DNA from: Straminergon stramineum
Taxonomy: Eukaryota; Streptophyta; Bryopsida; Hypnales; Calliergonaceae
Reading direction: 5' to 3'
Assembly: GCA_963920665.1 (NCBI GenBank)
Contig: OY987263.1
Coordinates: 42,443,218 to 42,507,217, forward strand
DNA: 64,000 nt
Shown here in pieces: positions 39,093-51,700 of the stretch. The notes beneath the pieces were generated by a model. It did not search any database, was not told the origin of the DNA, and saw only the letters and a program-made list of their open reading frames with translations. The translations under genes were made by a program, and so were the position numbers. The stretch's first letter is position 1; every line of letters begins with the position of its first letter.

Positions 39093-40450
39093 ATGCCTTC
39101 ATATTTATTTTTTTAATTTTGGGGGTAGTGTTTGGCATCCTCCAAACACTAGTCGGACCCCACTAGTGATGTGGCGGTGCTTCACTCTGCCCTACATAAT
39201 TTTGAAAATTAATAATGTTTGAGTTTGATCTAGTCAAAAGACAAATGCCTTCATTTTTGTTTCAATTTGGGTGCTAGTGTTTGGCACCCTCCAAACACTA
39301 GTTGGACCCATCTGGTGATGTGGAGGTACGTGACACTACTGTCAATAATTTTGATAATAAATAGTGTTTGAGTTTGGTGTGGTCAAAAGACAAATGCCTT
39401 CATTTTTCTTTTAATCTTGGGAGTAGTGTTTGGCACCCACCAAACACTAGTTGGACCCAACTAATGATGTGGAGGTATGTCACACTACCCTCAATAATTT
39501 TCAAAATAAATAGTATTTGAGTTTGATGTGGTCAAAAGACAAATGCCTTCATATTTATTTTTTTAATTTTGGGGGTAGTGTTTGGCATCCTCCAAACACT
39601 AGTCGGACCCCACTAGTGATGTGGCGGTGCTTCACTCTGCCCTACATAATTTTGAAAATTAATAATGTTTGAGTTTGATCTAGTCAAAAGACAAATGCCT
39701 TCATTTTTGTTTCAATTTGGGTGCTAGTGTTTGGCACCCTCCAAACACTAGTTGGACCCATCTGGTGATGTGGAGGTACGTGACACTACTGTCAATAATT
39801 TTGATAATAAATAGTGTTTGAGTTTGGTGTGGTCAAAAGACAAATGCCTTCATTTTTCTTTTAATCTTGGGAGTAGTGTTTGGCACCCACCAAACACTAG
39901 TTGGACCCAACTAATGATGTGGAGGTATGTCACACTACCCTCAATAATTTTCAAAATAAATAGTATTTGAGTTTGATGTGGTCAAAAGACAAATGCCTTC
40001 ATATTTATTTTTTTAATTTTGGGGGTAGTGTTTGGCATCCTCCAAACACTAGTCGGACCCCACTAGTGATGTGGCGGTGCTTCACTCTGCCCTACATAAT
40101 TTTGAAAATTAATAATGTTTGAGTTTGATCTAGTCAAAAGACAAATGCCTTCATTTTTGTTTCAATTTGGGTGCTAGTGTTTGGCACCCTCCAAACACTA
40201 GTTGAACCCAACTGGTGATGTGGAGGTACGTGACACTACTGTCAATAATTTTGATAATAAATAGCGTTTGAGTTTGGTGTGGACAAAAGACAAATGCCTT
40301 CATATTTTTTTTTTAATTTTGGGAGTAGTGTTTGGCATCGTCGAAACACTAGTCAGACCCCACTAGTGATGTGGGGGCGCCTCACTCTACCCTACATAAT
40401 TTTGAAAGTAAATAGTGTTTGAGTTTGATGTGATCAAAACACAGAAGCCC
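39093..40450. repeat. Second 450-bp higher-order repeat block
   Basis: The same three-unit repeat recurs with marker starts at 39093, 39543 and 39993. It is separated from the first block by 36995-38900, so the expansion was copied or split. Confidence 0.85.
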
Positions 40451-41506
40451 TCATATTTGTTGTAATCTTGGGAGTAGTGTTGGGCACCGTCCAAACACTA
40501 GTTGGACCCAACTAGTGATGTGGAGGTACGTGACACTACCCTCAATAATTCTGAAAATAAATAGTGTTTGATTTTGATGCGGTGAAAAGACGAATGCCTT
40601 CATATTTTTTTTTAATTTTCGGGGTAGGGTTTGGCATCCTCCAAACACTAGTCGGACCCCACTAGTGATGTGGGGGTGCCTCACTCTGCCCTACATAATT
40701 TTGAAAATTAATAATGTTTGAGTTTGATCTAGTCAAAAGACAAATGCCTTCATTTTTGTTTTAATCTTGGGAGTAGTGTTTGGCACCCTCCAAACACTAG
40801 TTGGACCCAACTAATGATGTGGAGGTATGTCACACTACCCTCAATAATTTTGAAAATAAATAGTATTTGAGTTTGATGTGGTCAAAAGACAAATGCCTTC
40901 ATATTTATTTTTTTAATTTTGGGGGTAGTGTTTGGCATCCTCCAAACACTAGTCGGACCCCACTAGTGATGTGGCGGTGCTTCACTCTGCCCTACATAAT
41001 TTTGAAAATTAATAATGTTTGAGTTTGATCTAGTCAAAAGACAAATGCCTTCATTTTTGTTTCAATTTTGGTGCTAGTGTTTGGCACCCTCCAAACACTA
41101 GTTGGACCCAACTGGTGATGTGGAGGTACGTGACACTACTGTCAATAATTTTGATAATAAATAGTGTTTGAGTTTGGTGTGGTCAAAAGACAAATGCCTT
41201 CATTTTTCTTTTAATCTTGGGAGTAGTGTTTGGCACCGTCCAATCACTAGTTGGACCCAACTAGTGATGTGGAGATACGTGACACTACCCTCAATAATTC
41301 TGAAATTAATAGTGTTTGAGTTTGATGCGGTGAAAAGACAAATGCCTTTATATTTTTTTTTAATTTTGGGGGTAGTGTTTGGCATCCTCCAAACACTAGT
41401 CGGACGCCACTAGTGATGTGGCGGTGCTTCACTCTGCCCTACATAATTTTGAAAATAAATAGTGTTTGAGTTTGATGTTGTTAAAAGACAAATGCCCTCA
41501 TTTTTG

Positions 41507-41800
41507 TTTTAATCTTGGGGGTAGTGTTTGGCACCCTCCAAAGACTAGTCCGACCCGACTAGTGATGTGGTGGTGCGTCACACGACCCTCAATAATTTTG
41601 AAAATTAATAGTGTTTGAGTTTGATGTGGTCAGAAGGGAGATGCCTTCATAGTTTTTTTAATTTTGGTAGTAGTGTTTCGCAGCCTCCAAATACTAGTTG
41701 GACCCGACTAGTGATGTGGGGGTGCCTCAGTCAACCTTTAATAATTTTCGAAATTAATAATGTTTGAGTTTGATGTGGTGAAAAGACAAATGCCTTCATA
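41507..41800. repeat. Satellite segment duplicated from 31453-31746
   Basis: Private variants, such as AAAGACTAGTCCGACC followed by GGTGGTGCGTCACACGACCC and the AGAAGGGAGATGCC linker, occur at both places with a 10054-bp offset. Confidence 0.75.
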
Positions 41801-43255
41801 GTTTTTTTAATTTTGATAGTAGTGTTTGGCACCCTCTAAACAGTAGTGGGACCCGACTAGTGATGTGGGGGTGCCTTACACTACCGTCAATAATTTTGAA
41901 AATTAATAATGTTTGAGATTGATCTAGTCAAAAGACAAATGCCTTCTATTTTTTTTTAATTTTGGGGGTAGTGTTTGGCACCCTCCAAAGACTAGTTGGA
42001 CGCAACTAGTGATATGGAGGTTCGTCACACTACCCTCAATAATTTTGAAAATTAGTAGTGTTTGATTTTGATGTGGTCAAAAGACAAATGCCTTCCTATT
42101 TTTTTTAATTTTGGGGGTATTGTTTGGGACCCTCCAAATACTAGTCGGACCGAACTAGTGATGTGGGGGTGCCTCACACTACCCTCAATACTTTTGAAAA
42201 TTACTAATGTTTGAGTTTGATCTAATGAAAAGACAAATGCCTTCATTTTTGTTTTAGTTTTGGGGGTAGTATTTGGCAGCCTCCAAACAGTAGTTGGACA
42301 CAACTAGTGATATGGAGGTATGTCACACTACGCTCAATAAGTTTGAAAATTAATAGTGTTTGAGTATGATGTGGTCAAAAGACAAATGCCTTTATATTTT
42401 TTTTGATTTTGGGGGTATTGTTTGGCACCCTCCAAATACTAGTCGGACCGAACTAGTGATGTGGGGGTGCCTCACACTACCTTGAATAATTTTGAAAATT
42501 AATAATGTTTGGGTTTTATGTGGTGAAAAAGCAAATGCCTTCAAATTTTTTTAAAATTTTGGGGTAGTGTTTGGCACCTTCTAAGCACTAATCCGATCCG
42601 ACTAGTGATGAGGGGGTGCCTCACACTACCCTCAATAATTTTGAAAATTAATAATGTTTGAGTTTGATCTAGTCAAAAGACAAATGCATTCATTTTTGTT
42701 TCAATTTTGGTGCTAGTGTTTGGCACCCTCCAAGCACTAGTTGGACCCAACTGGTGATGTGGAGGTACTCGATACTACCGTCAATAATTTTGATAATAAA
42801 TAGTGTTTGAGTTTGGTGTGGTCAAAAGACAAATGCCTTCATATTTTTTTTTAATTTTTGGAGTAGTGTTTGGCACCCTCCAAACACTCGTCGGACCCGA
42901 CTAGTGATGTGGGGGTGCCTCACTCTACCGTAAATAATTTTGAAAATAAATAGTGTTTGAGTTTGATGTGGTCAAAAGACAGATGCCTTTATATTTTTTT
43001 TAAATTTTGGGGGTAGTGTTTGGCATCCTCCGAACACTAGTCGGACCCGACTAGTGATGCGGGGGTGCCTCACACTACCCTTAATAATTTTGAAAATTAA
43101 TAATGTTTGAGTTTGATCTAGTCAAAAGTCAAATGCCTTCATTTTTGTTTTAATTTTGGAGGTAGTGTTTGGCACCCTCTAAACACTAATCTGATCGGGC
43201 TAGTGATGTAGGGGTGCCTCACACTACCTTCAATAATTTTGAAAGTTAATAGTAT

Positions 43256-44085
43256 TCAGAGGGTGCGGAATGATACCTTCAAGATCAAGTCAAAATCTTT
43301 ATTGCTGTGAGTATATGCACTGGAAACTTGTAGTTATGATGTCTGTATATTTTCTGGGGACGGACTTGTTCTGATCAATTGGCCACGTTTTTATTTAATA
43401 TTTCTAAAAGAAGGAGTCCAATAGTAAAGAGATGAATTGCTATTGTATTTTGGTTCACACCCTTGGAGGCGAAGGGATTGAACCGATGGACACTTCAACA
43501 CCTCGAAAGAGAGAGCCCTTGGTTGTTTTTGAGGGACCAACGAGACTTTCATTGTTAATTTAAATAGAAGGGTCTCTAGATGCTGCACTTCTGCCTGTGC
43601 ACCTCTTATACAAGAGAGTAGTTTGGTAAGTTTGGGAGACATTTTTGATTCTATTGATAAAGCATGGGATATCCGAGAAAAATAGTATCATAGTCGCATC
43701 ACAGACCGAAGAAAATGTGCAAATCCTAGGCAACCTATCTTTTCAGGAGAGAGCTCCAACACTAAATATACTTCGGAGTATGATTCGGGCAAATCATCTT
43801 GTTCAATTGTGAGTCCATATTATGAGGACTACATCAACCCATATGCTATGTTGAATGAATAGTTTGTAGAATTTTCATATGGGACCTTACACCATTGAGG
43901 CCTTGGACGGACATTCATTCTATGGAAATGAGTGATTTCAAAATAAACTAATCCTTCATTACCACCATTGGGTTTGAATTCAATGTCACTTCAATTTGGA
44001 ATGTTGAGGGCTATATTTATGTATTCAGCATTCTACCTTATGGACTTCTCATTGGTTCATGATTTCTTTGCATCCTTAGAAGGAG
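43256..44085. other. Spacer between satellite and methyltransferase-like pseudogene
   Basis: The last satellite unit ends near 43255. The following ~830 bp show no certain gene. They could hold the promoter or a first exon of the downstream pseudogene, since an AG acceptor-like site lies just before the ATG at 44086. Confidence 0.4.
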
Positions 44086-46159
44086 ATGGTCACACCTGGC
44101 ACTGAAGAAACCGTGCAACCTGAGATTATTGTTGTAGAAGACGAAGAGTACAATGTTGATGATGCACTTGAGGAAGAGGATTCAGAGTTGCTAGAAGATG
44201 AGTTGCGGCAGCTCCAGAAGGTAAATTCTGTTGCAAGTGTGCAGAAGACTCCAAAGCATCTTTTTTGTCTTCAGATTCCATTATGCAGGCTCATTGCCAT
44301 GCCAATGGTGAGGCCAATGTTATCTTGCAATATCATAAAACTCGAGCAAGAGTTTGTTCACGGATATCGTGATGGTGTGTCTGTTTTTTACATGTCAACA
44401 ACTAATGAAGCTGGGGAGTCGATTGAGTTCACTAGTGACGAGATGGAGAGGTGGGGGGCATTATGGAGAGATGCAAACAAAGTCTTCACTGATAAATTGG
44501 ATGTGGTACCTGAGCTTTCTCAATTGAAGGACCTCAAGTTCTTTGTCTGTGATGGAAATCACAGAAGATTGGCATGGATGAACCACATATCACAACTTCA
44601 TTCCTTGGACCCTTCATGGCACCTTTTTGTTGATTGTATTATCTTAGACACCAAAGGCAGAATTGAACTTGTCATGCAGTTCATGTAGGACATCAACAAG
44701 TAAGTTGCCTTCCATATCTCATCTTGAATTCAAAAACCTATAAACTTAGTGGAATGGAATTATTTCTTTTTTGTAGACACTTTACTCATTTCATTAGCCA
44801 TTTAATTTTCATTTACTTTTTGTTGCATACGTTGTAGGCAGACCGAGGATTCACATGTGAAGACAAATCTAGTCCATACACTTTATCATGTCTAGAAGTA
44901 CGGCCGTCTTCCTATGGAAAGATTCAACGAGTTGCTCCAGCCATGTGAGGTTAAACGTTGCAGGTCCTTGCCTCCAAGGAAATCATGGTATTCTATGCCC
45001 GTTGATCTTTTCAACTCATTTATATTCTAGGTAAGAATTTTCTATTTTCTCACTTTCATATTGTTGTTCATTTCATAAATTTATTCTGAGACTACAACTT
45101 CCTATTTGAAGCTTTCTTATTAGCTTCTTTGTCTTTCTATTGATATGTCTTGTAACTAATGAGTGTACTGTGTATGCCTTTATATAGCAAGAGATTGCCA
45201 TGGCATTGGATGCAGCCCTTCGCAAATACCATGAGGTGACAATAGATGAGGAGAAAAGTGACTATGGCATAGCAAACGCTATGCGGTCTAGAGCCAAAGA
45301 CAAGGCTTCAAAACTCTATCATAAGATGGTGAAATTGCTTGCTGTAGCTAATCCTACGTTGGGATCAAGTTTCTTGGAAGAGGTTCGTGATTTGACCTAT
45401 CATGATATTAGTCATTGCATTTTTTTTTTCCTGAATCCTATACTTTTGTCTGTCTATTTTAGGTGGAAAAGCATTGGAGTTCCAATGAGGTGCCAGAAAT
45501 GACATTGGAAAAACTTCAGCTTGTAGCTACTTGCAATACCACTCCTTTCCACAAAGTGAAGTTCTTGAAATGGTGGAACTCTTCCATGCCTTCTTGTGAG
45601 GCCAGGTGCTTCCCAGCAAAGCTTGTTTCAGAGGACAAATTGGGGCCATTTCTCACCAAATGTGTTTGGTATGCTGGGGTAGGTTTGCTATTTCATCCAT
45701 TAGTAATGTTGCTAATGTGCAATCCATGAGATCATTTCTCTACATACAACAACCTTGACGAGTTAATTACAATATTACACAATTGATTTTTTAATCTAAA
45801 GCTATAGAGGATGTTTGTAGATTGAAGATGCAGCAATCGAGTACTTTGATGGTGTTGTGAAAAAGGACAACATCGACATCAACATGCACACCCCATTAGA
45901 GCCAAAGTCTTTGACAGAGTACATAGAAGGATGGAGAAGGAAGATATGGGACCATGGATTTGGTCCAGCTTTGAAAGGAGGTGGACATTTCAAAAAAATC
46001 GGACTCATTTATGAACTTTGAAGGGGCCAAGTAAATTGTCAGGAGAGTTCTTTTCCGGTAAGGCATTTATATTCTAGTGGTTTTATTTTGAGTTATATGT
46101 CTTGCACTTCTATTTCGATGTTCTCTGAATTTGTATTTATCTTTTGTAGTTATTTCAAG

Positions 46160-46839
46160 CACGAGTTGTTGGCCAAGAATGCCATCACCCGAGATCAACT
46201 TCCTCCTTTTTTAGCATCATGGCTTGACCGGAGCTCCAAGGACTGTATATACTCTCCCTTACAGCTACGCACTTGGACTACTGCTCATCTCACGGGCGGG
46301 GGGTGGTACCTTGACTGCTCCATCAACTTTGTTCACCCATCTGAACAAAATTTGCGGAAGTCTCTTAAAGGTGTTGGAGTGGTAGACTTCCAAGTCCAAG
46401 AGTTTGTAGGCTTGGATGAAGATGCAAAGCCGAAGGCCATTGAGAAGCGAATAAATGCAGACAAAAAGAAAGAAACAAAGGAACTTGAAGCCCAAGCATT
46501 GTTGGTAGCAAAAGATGCAGAGAGATTGGCCAAGTTGATGGAGAAAGAGAAGGAAAAGGGCAAGGGCAAAGGAAGGAAGAAGAAAGATGGTGATGGAGCG
46601 GTTCCGGCTTCGTCTACCGTTGACCAAGGCTCTGAAATGCACCCTCCTTCACAGAGGGGTGTCAAGAGGAAGGCTGGATTGTCACAATTGACTAAAGAAG
46701 ACATTTCATTTGGTGTCAATGTCATCGACATAGGTGATGACAATGATGGCAACATAGAGGACCTCATTTTGAAGTGGTGGAAGGCATTGAAAAAGAGGCT
46801 CCCAATTCCTACATTGACATCATGGAGTTCTTAAAGAAG
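46160..46839 (+). pseudogene. Linker exon with Lys/Glu-rich coiled segment and frameshift
   Basis: The exon encodes 'HELLAKNAITRDQLPPFLASWL', then a charged helix around 46425-46590 ('KKKETKELEAQ', 'AERLAKLMEKEKEKGKGKG'). The end of the exon makes protein-like sense only after a shift near 46760 ('EVVEGIEKEAPNSYIDIMEF' then a GT donor at 46840); the unshifted frame ends at 46834. This is one exon of the pseudogene, listed for the frameshift. Confidence 0.55.
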
Positions 46840-47310
46840 GTACATTTTACATGATCTTTTCATTTCTATTTTAGTAGATGTGAATGGTGAATGAGGATGA
46901 ATTTCTAATTGTTTGTGAAATACATTGTTGTCAGGTGTCAGGTAACAAGGGCCACCTATATCATGACAAGGTGAACCGTTGGCTTGGTGTCGACCTTGTT
47001 ATTGTTGATTGCCATAAAAATTTGCTGGTGTCAGGAGTATCTTCTCCACCAACAAAGATACCGGCATGGAATGCAAATGAAGGTCACATTGCTCTTCAAA
47101 ATGCATTCAAATTTGCTGAGAAACACCTACAAGATGACGGATCCATCATTGTCATCCATTCGCATTCTACTACGTCGAAGGAAAGCATTGTAGGACTTTG
47201 TAAGACGTACAACATTGTCGTCAAAAAAGAGTGGATGGGAATGAATCGACTCCATTTGTCTTCTCCTTTTGATCTCTCCAATACGATTAGTCCTTGCAGT
47301 GCACTAGTTT

Positions 47311-48272
47311 TGTTTTTTTGAAATCCAAAATGATTTTCAACAATTCATGTTTTTGCTCTCTCATTTTCTTAAACCCTATTTTGGTTCTAATCACAGTGGT
47401 TGGCACCTCCCAAAACCTAATGAACTCATCGTAGTAGACATCTTGGAGATGCCTCGTACTATAAGTACAACAAAAATAAACAAAGTATTAATTCATGATA
47501 TTTTCCTTGATATTTTGCTAGATTGTGCTAAAACTCTTGGTTTTGGAGGTACTGCTAAGCATCATCAAAACCTTAGTCGGATCCAACTAAGGTTTTTGGG
47601 GTCTATAACACTACCTTGAATCCCCCCTCCAAATAGCATTATATTTGTCTATTGCAAGTATTTCGAATCCCTTTTTGGATTTATACAAGAGTATTAGGGC
47701 CCTTAGAATACATTTTGGGTGCAACTAGTGTTTTTAGTATGCCTAATACTATTCTTGAAATCCAAAAGGAAACTATAGAAATTCAAAAAAAAATTTGCAA
47801 CAACAAAAAATAATGCTTTTATTTCTTGGATTTTGAATAGTACTAAGCACCTCAAATAAAGTATTTGGATCCAACTAGGTATTTTGGGTGCCTAATGTTG
47901 TCCTCACTTAATCAAAAAATTGAAATTTTTTATCTTCCTCAAGTTAGTCCTTTCTCTTATTGATATAATTTGTTTGGTTTCTCTAGTATCAATAGGTACC
48001 CGAAGACCATATTTGGATCTGACTAAGATTTTTTGGGTGCCTATTGGTACTCTGAAAATATACCTCATGATATTTTGTTCATGTTTTTGTCAATTTTTTG
48101 TCTTCAATTATCCTTTATAAATTTTTTGGGGTTTTATATTATTGGTGCGAACCCCAGAGCATTATTAGGATCTGCCTAGAATATTGGGGGTGCCCAATAT
48201 TGTCTTCACTAGCAAAATCACAAATACAATTTGCACTTTCTATGGATTGCACTTTTTTTTTTATGTTCGCAG
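47311..48272 (+). other. Large intron with an old hairpin array
   Basis: The intron lies between the 'DLVIVDC' exon and the 'KFGITFLVKDVG' exon. The acceptor is a T-rich tract and TTCGCAG ending at 48272; the donor is uncertain, near 47270-47310. Most of it is six degenerate hairpin units. Confidence 0.5.
47395..48210. repeat. Six degenerate ~150-bp hairpin units in the intron
   Basis: Units start near 47395, 47546, 47688, 47838, 47984 and 48142, so spacing is 142-158 bp. The clearest (47546-47617) has GGTACTGC, then ACCTTAGTCGGATCCAACTA, then ACACTACC. Others keep 'GGATCCAACTAGG', 'GGATCTGACTAAG' or 'GGATCTGCCTAG' centres and GGGTGCC arms. Core, arm order and period match the large satellite 4 kb upstream, but divergence is much greater. 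Confidence 0.7.
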
Positions 48273-48779
48273 TCTCTAAATTTGTATAGACACAGAAGTT
48301 TGGCATCACCTTCTTGGTGAAGGATGTTGGCGGGAAAGGAAAATCAAAGTTCTCATTCAAGCGCATACCCACAATGGAGAAAGATGGAATGGATATTGAG
48401 AAAAATGACATCTTGATGAACTTCACGAGTCAAGTTGACTTAGCAATGAATGGTGGAAAACCATGGAGAGGACCACAACAAAAAGATCCATGATTTTTTC
48501 AATTCCTCATTGAAGCAACAACTAAGGAAGGGGACATTGTCTTGGATTGTACAACATTAATTGGTACGTTGGAAATTTAACTACATTTAATTTAAATAAG
48601 TATTTGGGACTTCAATCATGGAATTCATATTTGTGGTTCCTAATTTGATAGGAGCTTCAATTGCTGCATGCCGTGGCACGGGTCGCCACATCGTGGTGTT
48701 GGAGGAGGATGTAGACATTTTCAATGCTATTCTGAAGCCTTTGAAGAGGACCGTGTTGACCACAGTGACACCATCAATA

Positions 48780-48784
48780 ACAAT
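48780..48784. repeat. Target-site duplication of element B, left copy (ACAAT)
   Basis: ACAAT precedes TGTCGCGAGCC and recurs at 52311-52315. Joining the flanks at one copy keeps the methyltransferase-like exon in frame. Confidence 0.9.
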
Positions 48785-51700
48785 TGTCGCGAGCCGTAAT
48801 CATAGAAGTCACCATATTAGTATTTAGGAGTGTATAACTATATAGAATTTTTCAAAAATTCTAATAGACAAAAAGGATAAGAATCCTTTTAGCCTAAACA
48901 ACTCATTTAGACTAATAGGATACTCCAGGTATTCCGTAACGGGATCTAGGACGGATCCAGATTCCGGAAACCTCGATAGTGATAGCCTACAGACTAGACT
49001 TCCGGTCTAGAAAATAGGGACCTGTTACAGGTAAACGGTCCGCTTTACGAACGGCCGATATTTTGACGGGTACTTAACCCTGCCACTCTCATTTGTTCTT
49101 CTTCTTTTTCCCACAACTGTCTTGTGCAAGTGTAGTTGAGTGAAAGAGTGGTGAGTTAGTGATCGGGTGAGAGGTTATCGTGCGTTAAGATTCCAGAGTA
49201 GTTTGTAATGGCAGAGGGAGATATCCGGAAGACTTTGGTTACGGGCCGGATGGTTTGTCCAACCATTTCGGAAAGGTTGAGAGAGAGATCGCAGCTAGAG
49301 GACAATCTCAGTGAGATAGGGTGTGTCGGGCTGTTCATGTGGCCGTGGACCATAAAGAACGACTGGATGATCCAAGAGCTGATTGTAGGAGCCTCTAACC
49401 AATATGAGTAGACAATGAGAGGAAGGCTTGCAACTTGGACTGATGAAGTCTGGGCTAAGGTTTACGGATTCTCTAAAAAGGGATCCGGTTTAGCTTCTTG
49501 GACCGACAAGTTTACAATCGGGAAATTCAAGAACGCAACCCATTCTAAAGACGGGGATGCTGTTAGTGACTACCTGGATGCAAGGTAGAGGCGTGTCCTA
49601 GAATTTCTCATCCCCATCCTCTATCCGGAAAAGCCTACCCCGGTTACGGTTGCAGTAGCAAACACCATGTTTGGTGCTTTTGAGGGTAGACTAGTTAGTT
49701 GGGGCAAGGTAATTGGGTCAGTGGTCTCCAAACTTGCCGCCAACGTAGGAAAAGGAAAGACCAGCCCCATAGGGTCGTATCTTTTCCACCTCTACCACTA
49801 CTCGGAGCTTCTCAGCGATGCAGAAATGGTAGAGTACAACACCGGAGCCACCATCCTCCAATACGGCCTGACGGAAGAAGTGACAGCAAAGCAACCGCCC
49901 ATAGAGGAGGAAGAGGATCTGGAAGAGGAGGAACAACTCCTGGATCGTAGGCGACGAAAGTCCACGGATCCGACATCTTGGGGGAAGCTTCTGGCTCGAT
50001 AGAAGATATTCGAGGAAGAAGAAGGAAGCATATCCGGATTCTTCAAGATCGGGTTCAATTGGGTACTACAAGCACAAGAGTACCACAAGAACCTGGTGGA
50101 TCTGCTGAGGAGGATTAGCCGGGAGTTGAAGACGGAGCCGAAAGACATCCTCGATGTGTTGAAGAAACTTCCGAATCCAAAAGTTCTAGAGAAGAAAGAC
50201 AAGCAGATTGAAGGCCTGGAGAAGGAAAAGGCGGACCTTCAAGCAAGACTGAGCTGGGCTCAAGGGGAGATGGCTACAGCAAAGCAAAGGGAGAAGGAAG
50301 CCCTATAGTTGCTAAAGAACTTATCTGGATTGGTGGACAAGCCGGTCGACTTGGTGATGAAGGCAGCTCTAGTTCAGAACCGGTTGACCGAGGAAGGGCA
50401 CCTCACCGGATCCAAGGTGATCCGGATACTAGTGGATTTCTCCTCATGGATGGAGATTACGCTGAAGGAGATGAGGCAGCTGCTTGGGCAAATCGACCCT
50501 GACCGGGTAATGGACTTCTCCAACTTTTCGGAGATACATTTCGACACGGAGACTCCAATTAAGCTCATAGCCTCGATGCCACTGCCGTCGAAACCGAAAG
50601 TTCCACGGGAAATCCTCCGATACTCGATGGAACCCTTCTCCAAGCAACTAGAGAAGACACTCCGGGGAAGTGTGAAGACAGCACCTAAGCCAAGTAGGCA
50701 GCCAGATACAACAAGGGAGTTAGCACCACCAGAGATTACGGTTTCGCCTCCAGTTCCAGTATTTAACCTTCCAGAGAAGGAGCCACCTCAAACACCTCGC
50801 ACGTAGACCTGGGGTGAACTGATGGAGTGGATTGGAGGATTGGTGAATCCAGCTCAGATCCATTCGGAAGAATTCAAGCACATGCTGCAAGAGCAACAAT
50901 CAAGGAAGGAGATCAAGCCAATCATATTAGATGAGACGTCTCCAAGCGAGGAAATTGAGAGGTAGATAACTTAGATTGAGAAATTTGAGGAGGAGGAGTA
51001 TCGGACCGGATCGGAAGACGAAGACAAGGAAGAAGGGGACTACTCCCCTCCGGAAATGTGGAAGATCCAGACCCGAGCAGCATTATGGATGACATTGGTG
51101 AAAGCAACACCAAAAGTGATTCCAAGGTCATCTACACGAGCACCAACGAGTCAAGGCAGGAGCAGCCAGAACAAAGTGCGGTAGGGGAAGAAGTTAGGAC
51201 CTTTCTTTAAGTAGTTAGGATTTAAATTTTGAATCAGATCCGGATTCCTAGGTGTGGGACCGGATTCCGGATTTGTAGGATCTCACTTTTCCGGGTTTCT
51301 CGGGGAGTTTGGGATTGGTCACCTAGATTTCTGGGTGGCTTTTTGTCCTTTTTGGCTTTGATTGTTTTGTGTTTTTAAAGTGGGGCAGGTAGTTTGCCTC
51401 TAATTCCATCCTAGCGTTATAGTTTGTATCTTGTCATCCTTTCTTTAATCTGAGCCACCAAGTGGACCCTCAGGGATTGATCTGTCGTATATCCAACTTT
51501 CTTATGTTTCCGTGTGAGTGTGTGAAGTGTGAGAGAGGAGGAGGAAAGGAGGAATCCGGATCTAAGGAGACTTCGGTCTGATTGGTGAGGAATGTTTGTG
51601 ACGTAGTCTAGACTAGTGATTTTGATCTTGAGCACATGTCTTTAAGCTCCTGGAACGGGAATCTGATTAGGAGTGGTGTGGGTGCAGATCCGGAATACCA

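Larger units (their letters stand above)
24121..43255. repeat. ~19-kb satellite array of ~150-bp palindromic monomers
   Basis: Roughly 125 head-to-tail units of about 150 bp fill this stretch. Each has a ~69-bp near-palindrome: GGTAGTGT, GGCACC, CACTAGT, a GGACC centre, then ACTAGTG, GGTGCC and ACACTACC. An AT-rich linker follows, with CAATAATTTTGAAAAT, GTTTGAGTTTGATGTGGTCA, AAAGACAAATGCCTTCAT and a T-rich run before TTTTGGGGG. Units from 24.1-26 kb differ individually; later parts form dimers (~300 bp) and trimers (450 bp). Open frames within it, such as minus-strand runs with 'LHITSWVQLVFGRCQTL', are periodic translations of the monomer and are not genes. A centromeric, pericentromeric or heterochromatic knob role is possible but not shown. 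Confidence 0.95.

Noticed and set aside
24798..42303. Many short open frames with repeated 'LHITSWVQLVFGRCQTL'-type peptides, mostly on the minus strand
   Set aside because: They recur with the 150-bp monomer and its multiples, have no start context or family motif, and are translations of the satellite.
24121..43255. Regular direct repeats that might suggest a CRISPR array
   Set aside because: Units are ~150 bp with no unique spacers, palindromes are far longer than CRISPR repeats, and the DNA is plant nuclear.
6063..51184. Recoding of TAG as glutamine (as in some green algae and ciliates)
   Set aside because: TAG also replaces TGG and TTG in A/B comparisons, TGA stops and frameshifts occur too, and the right-hand TNL uses no internal TAG. 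Decay explains the data better.
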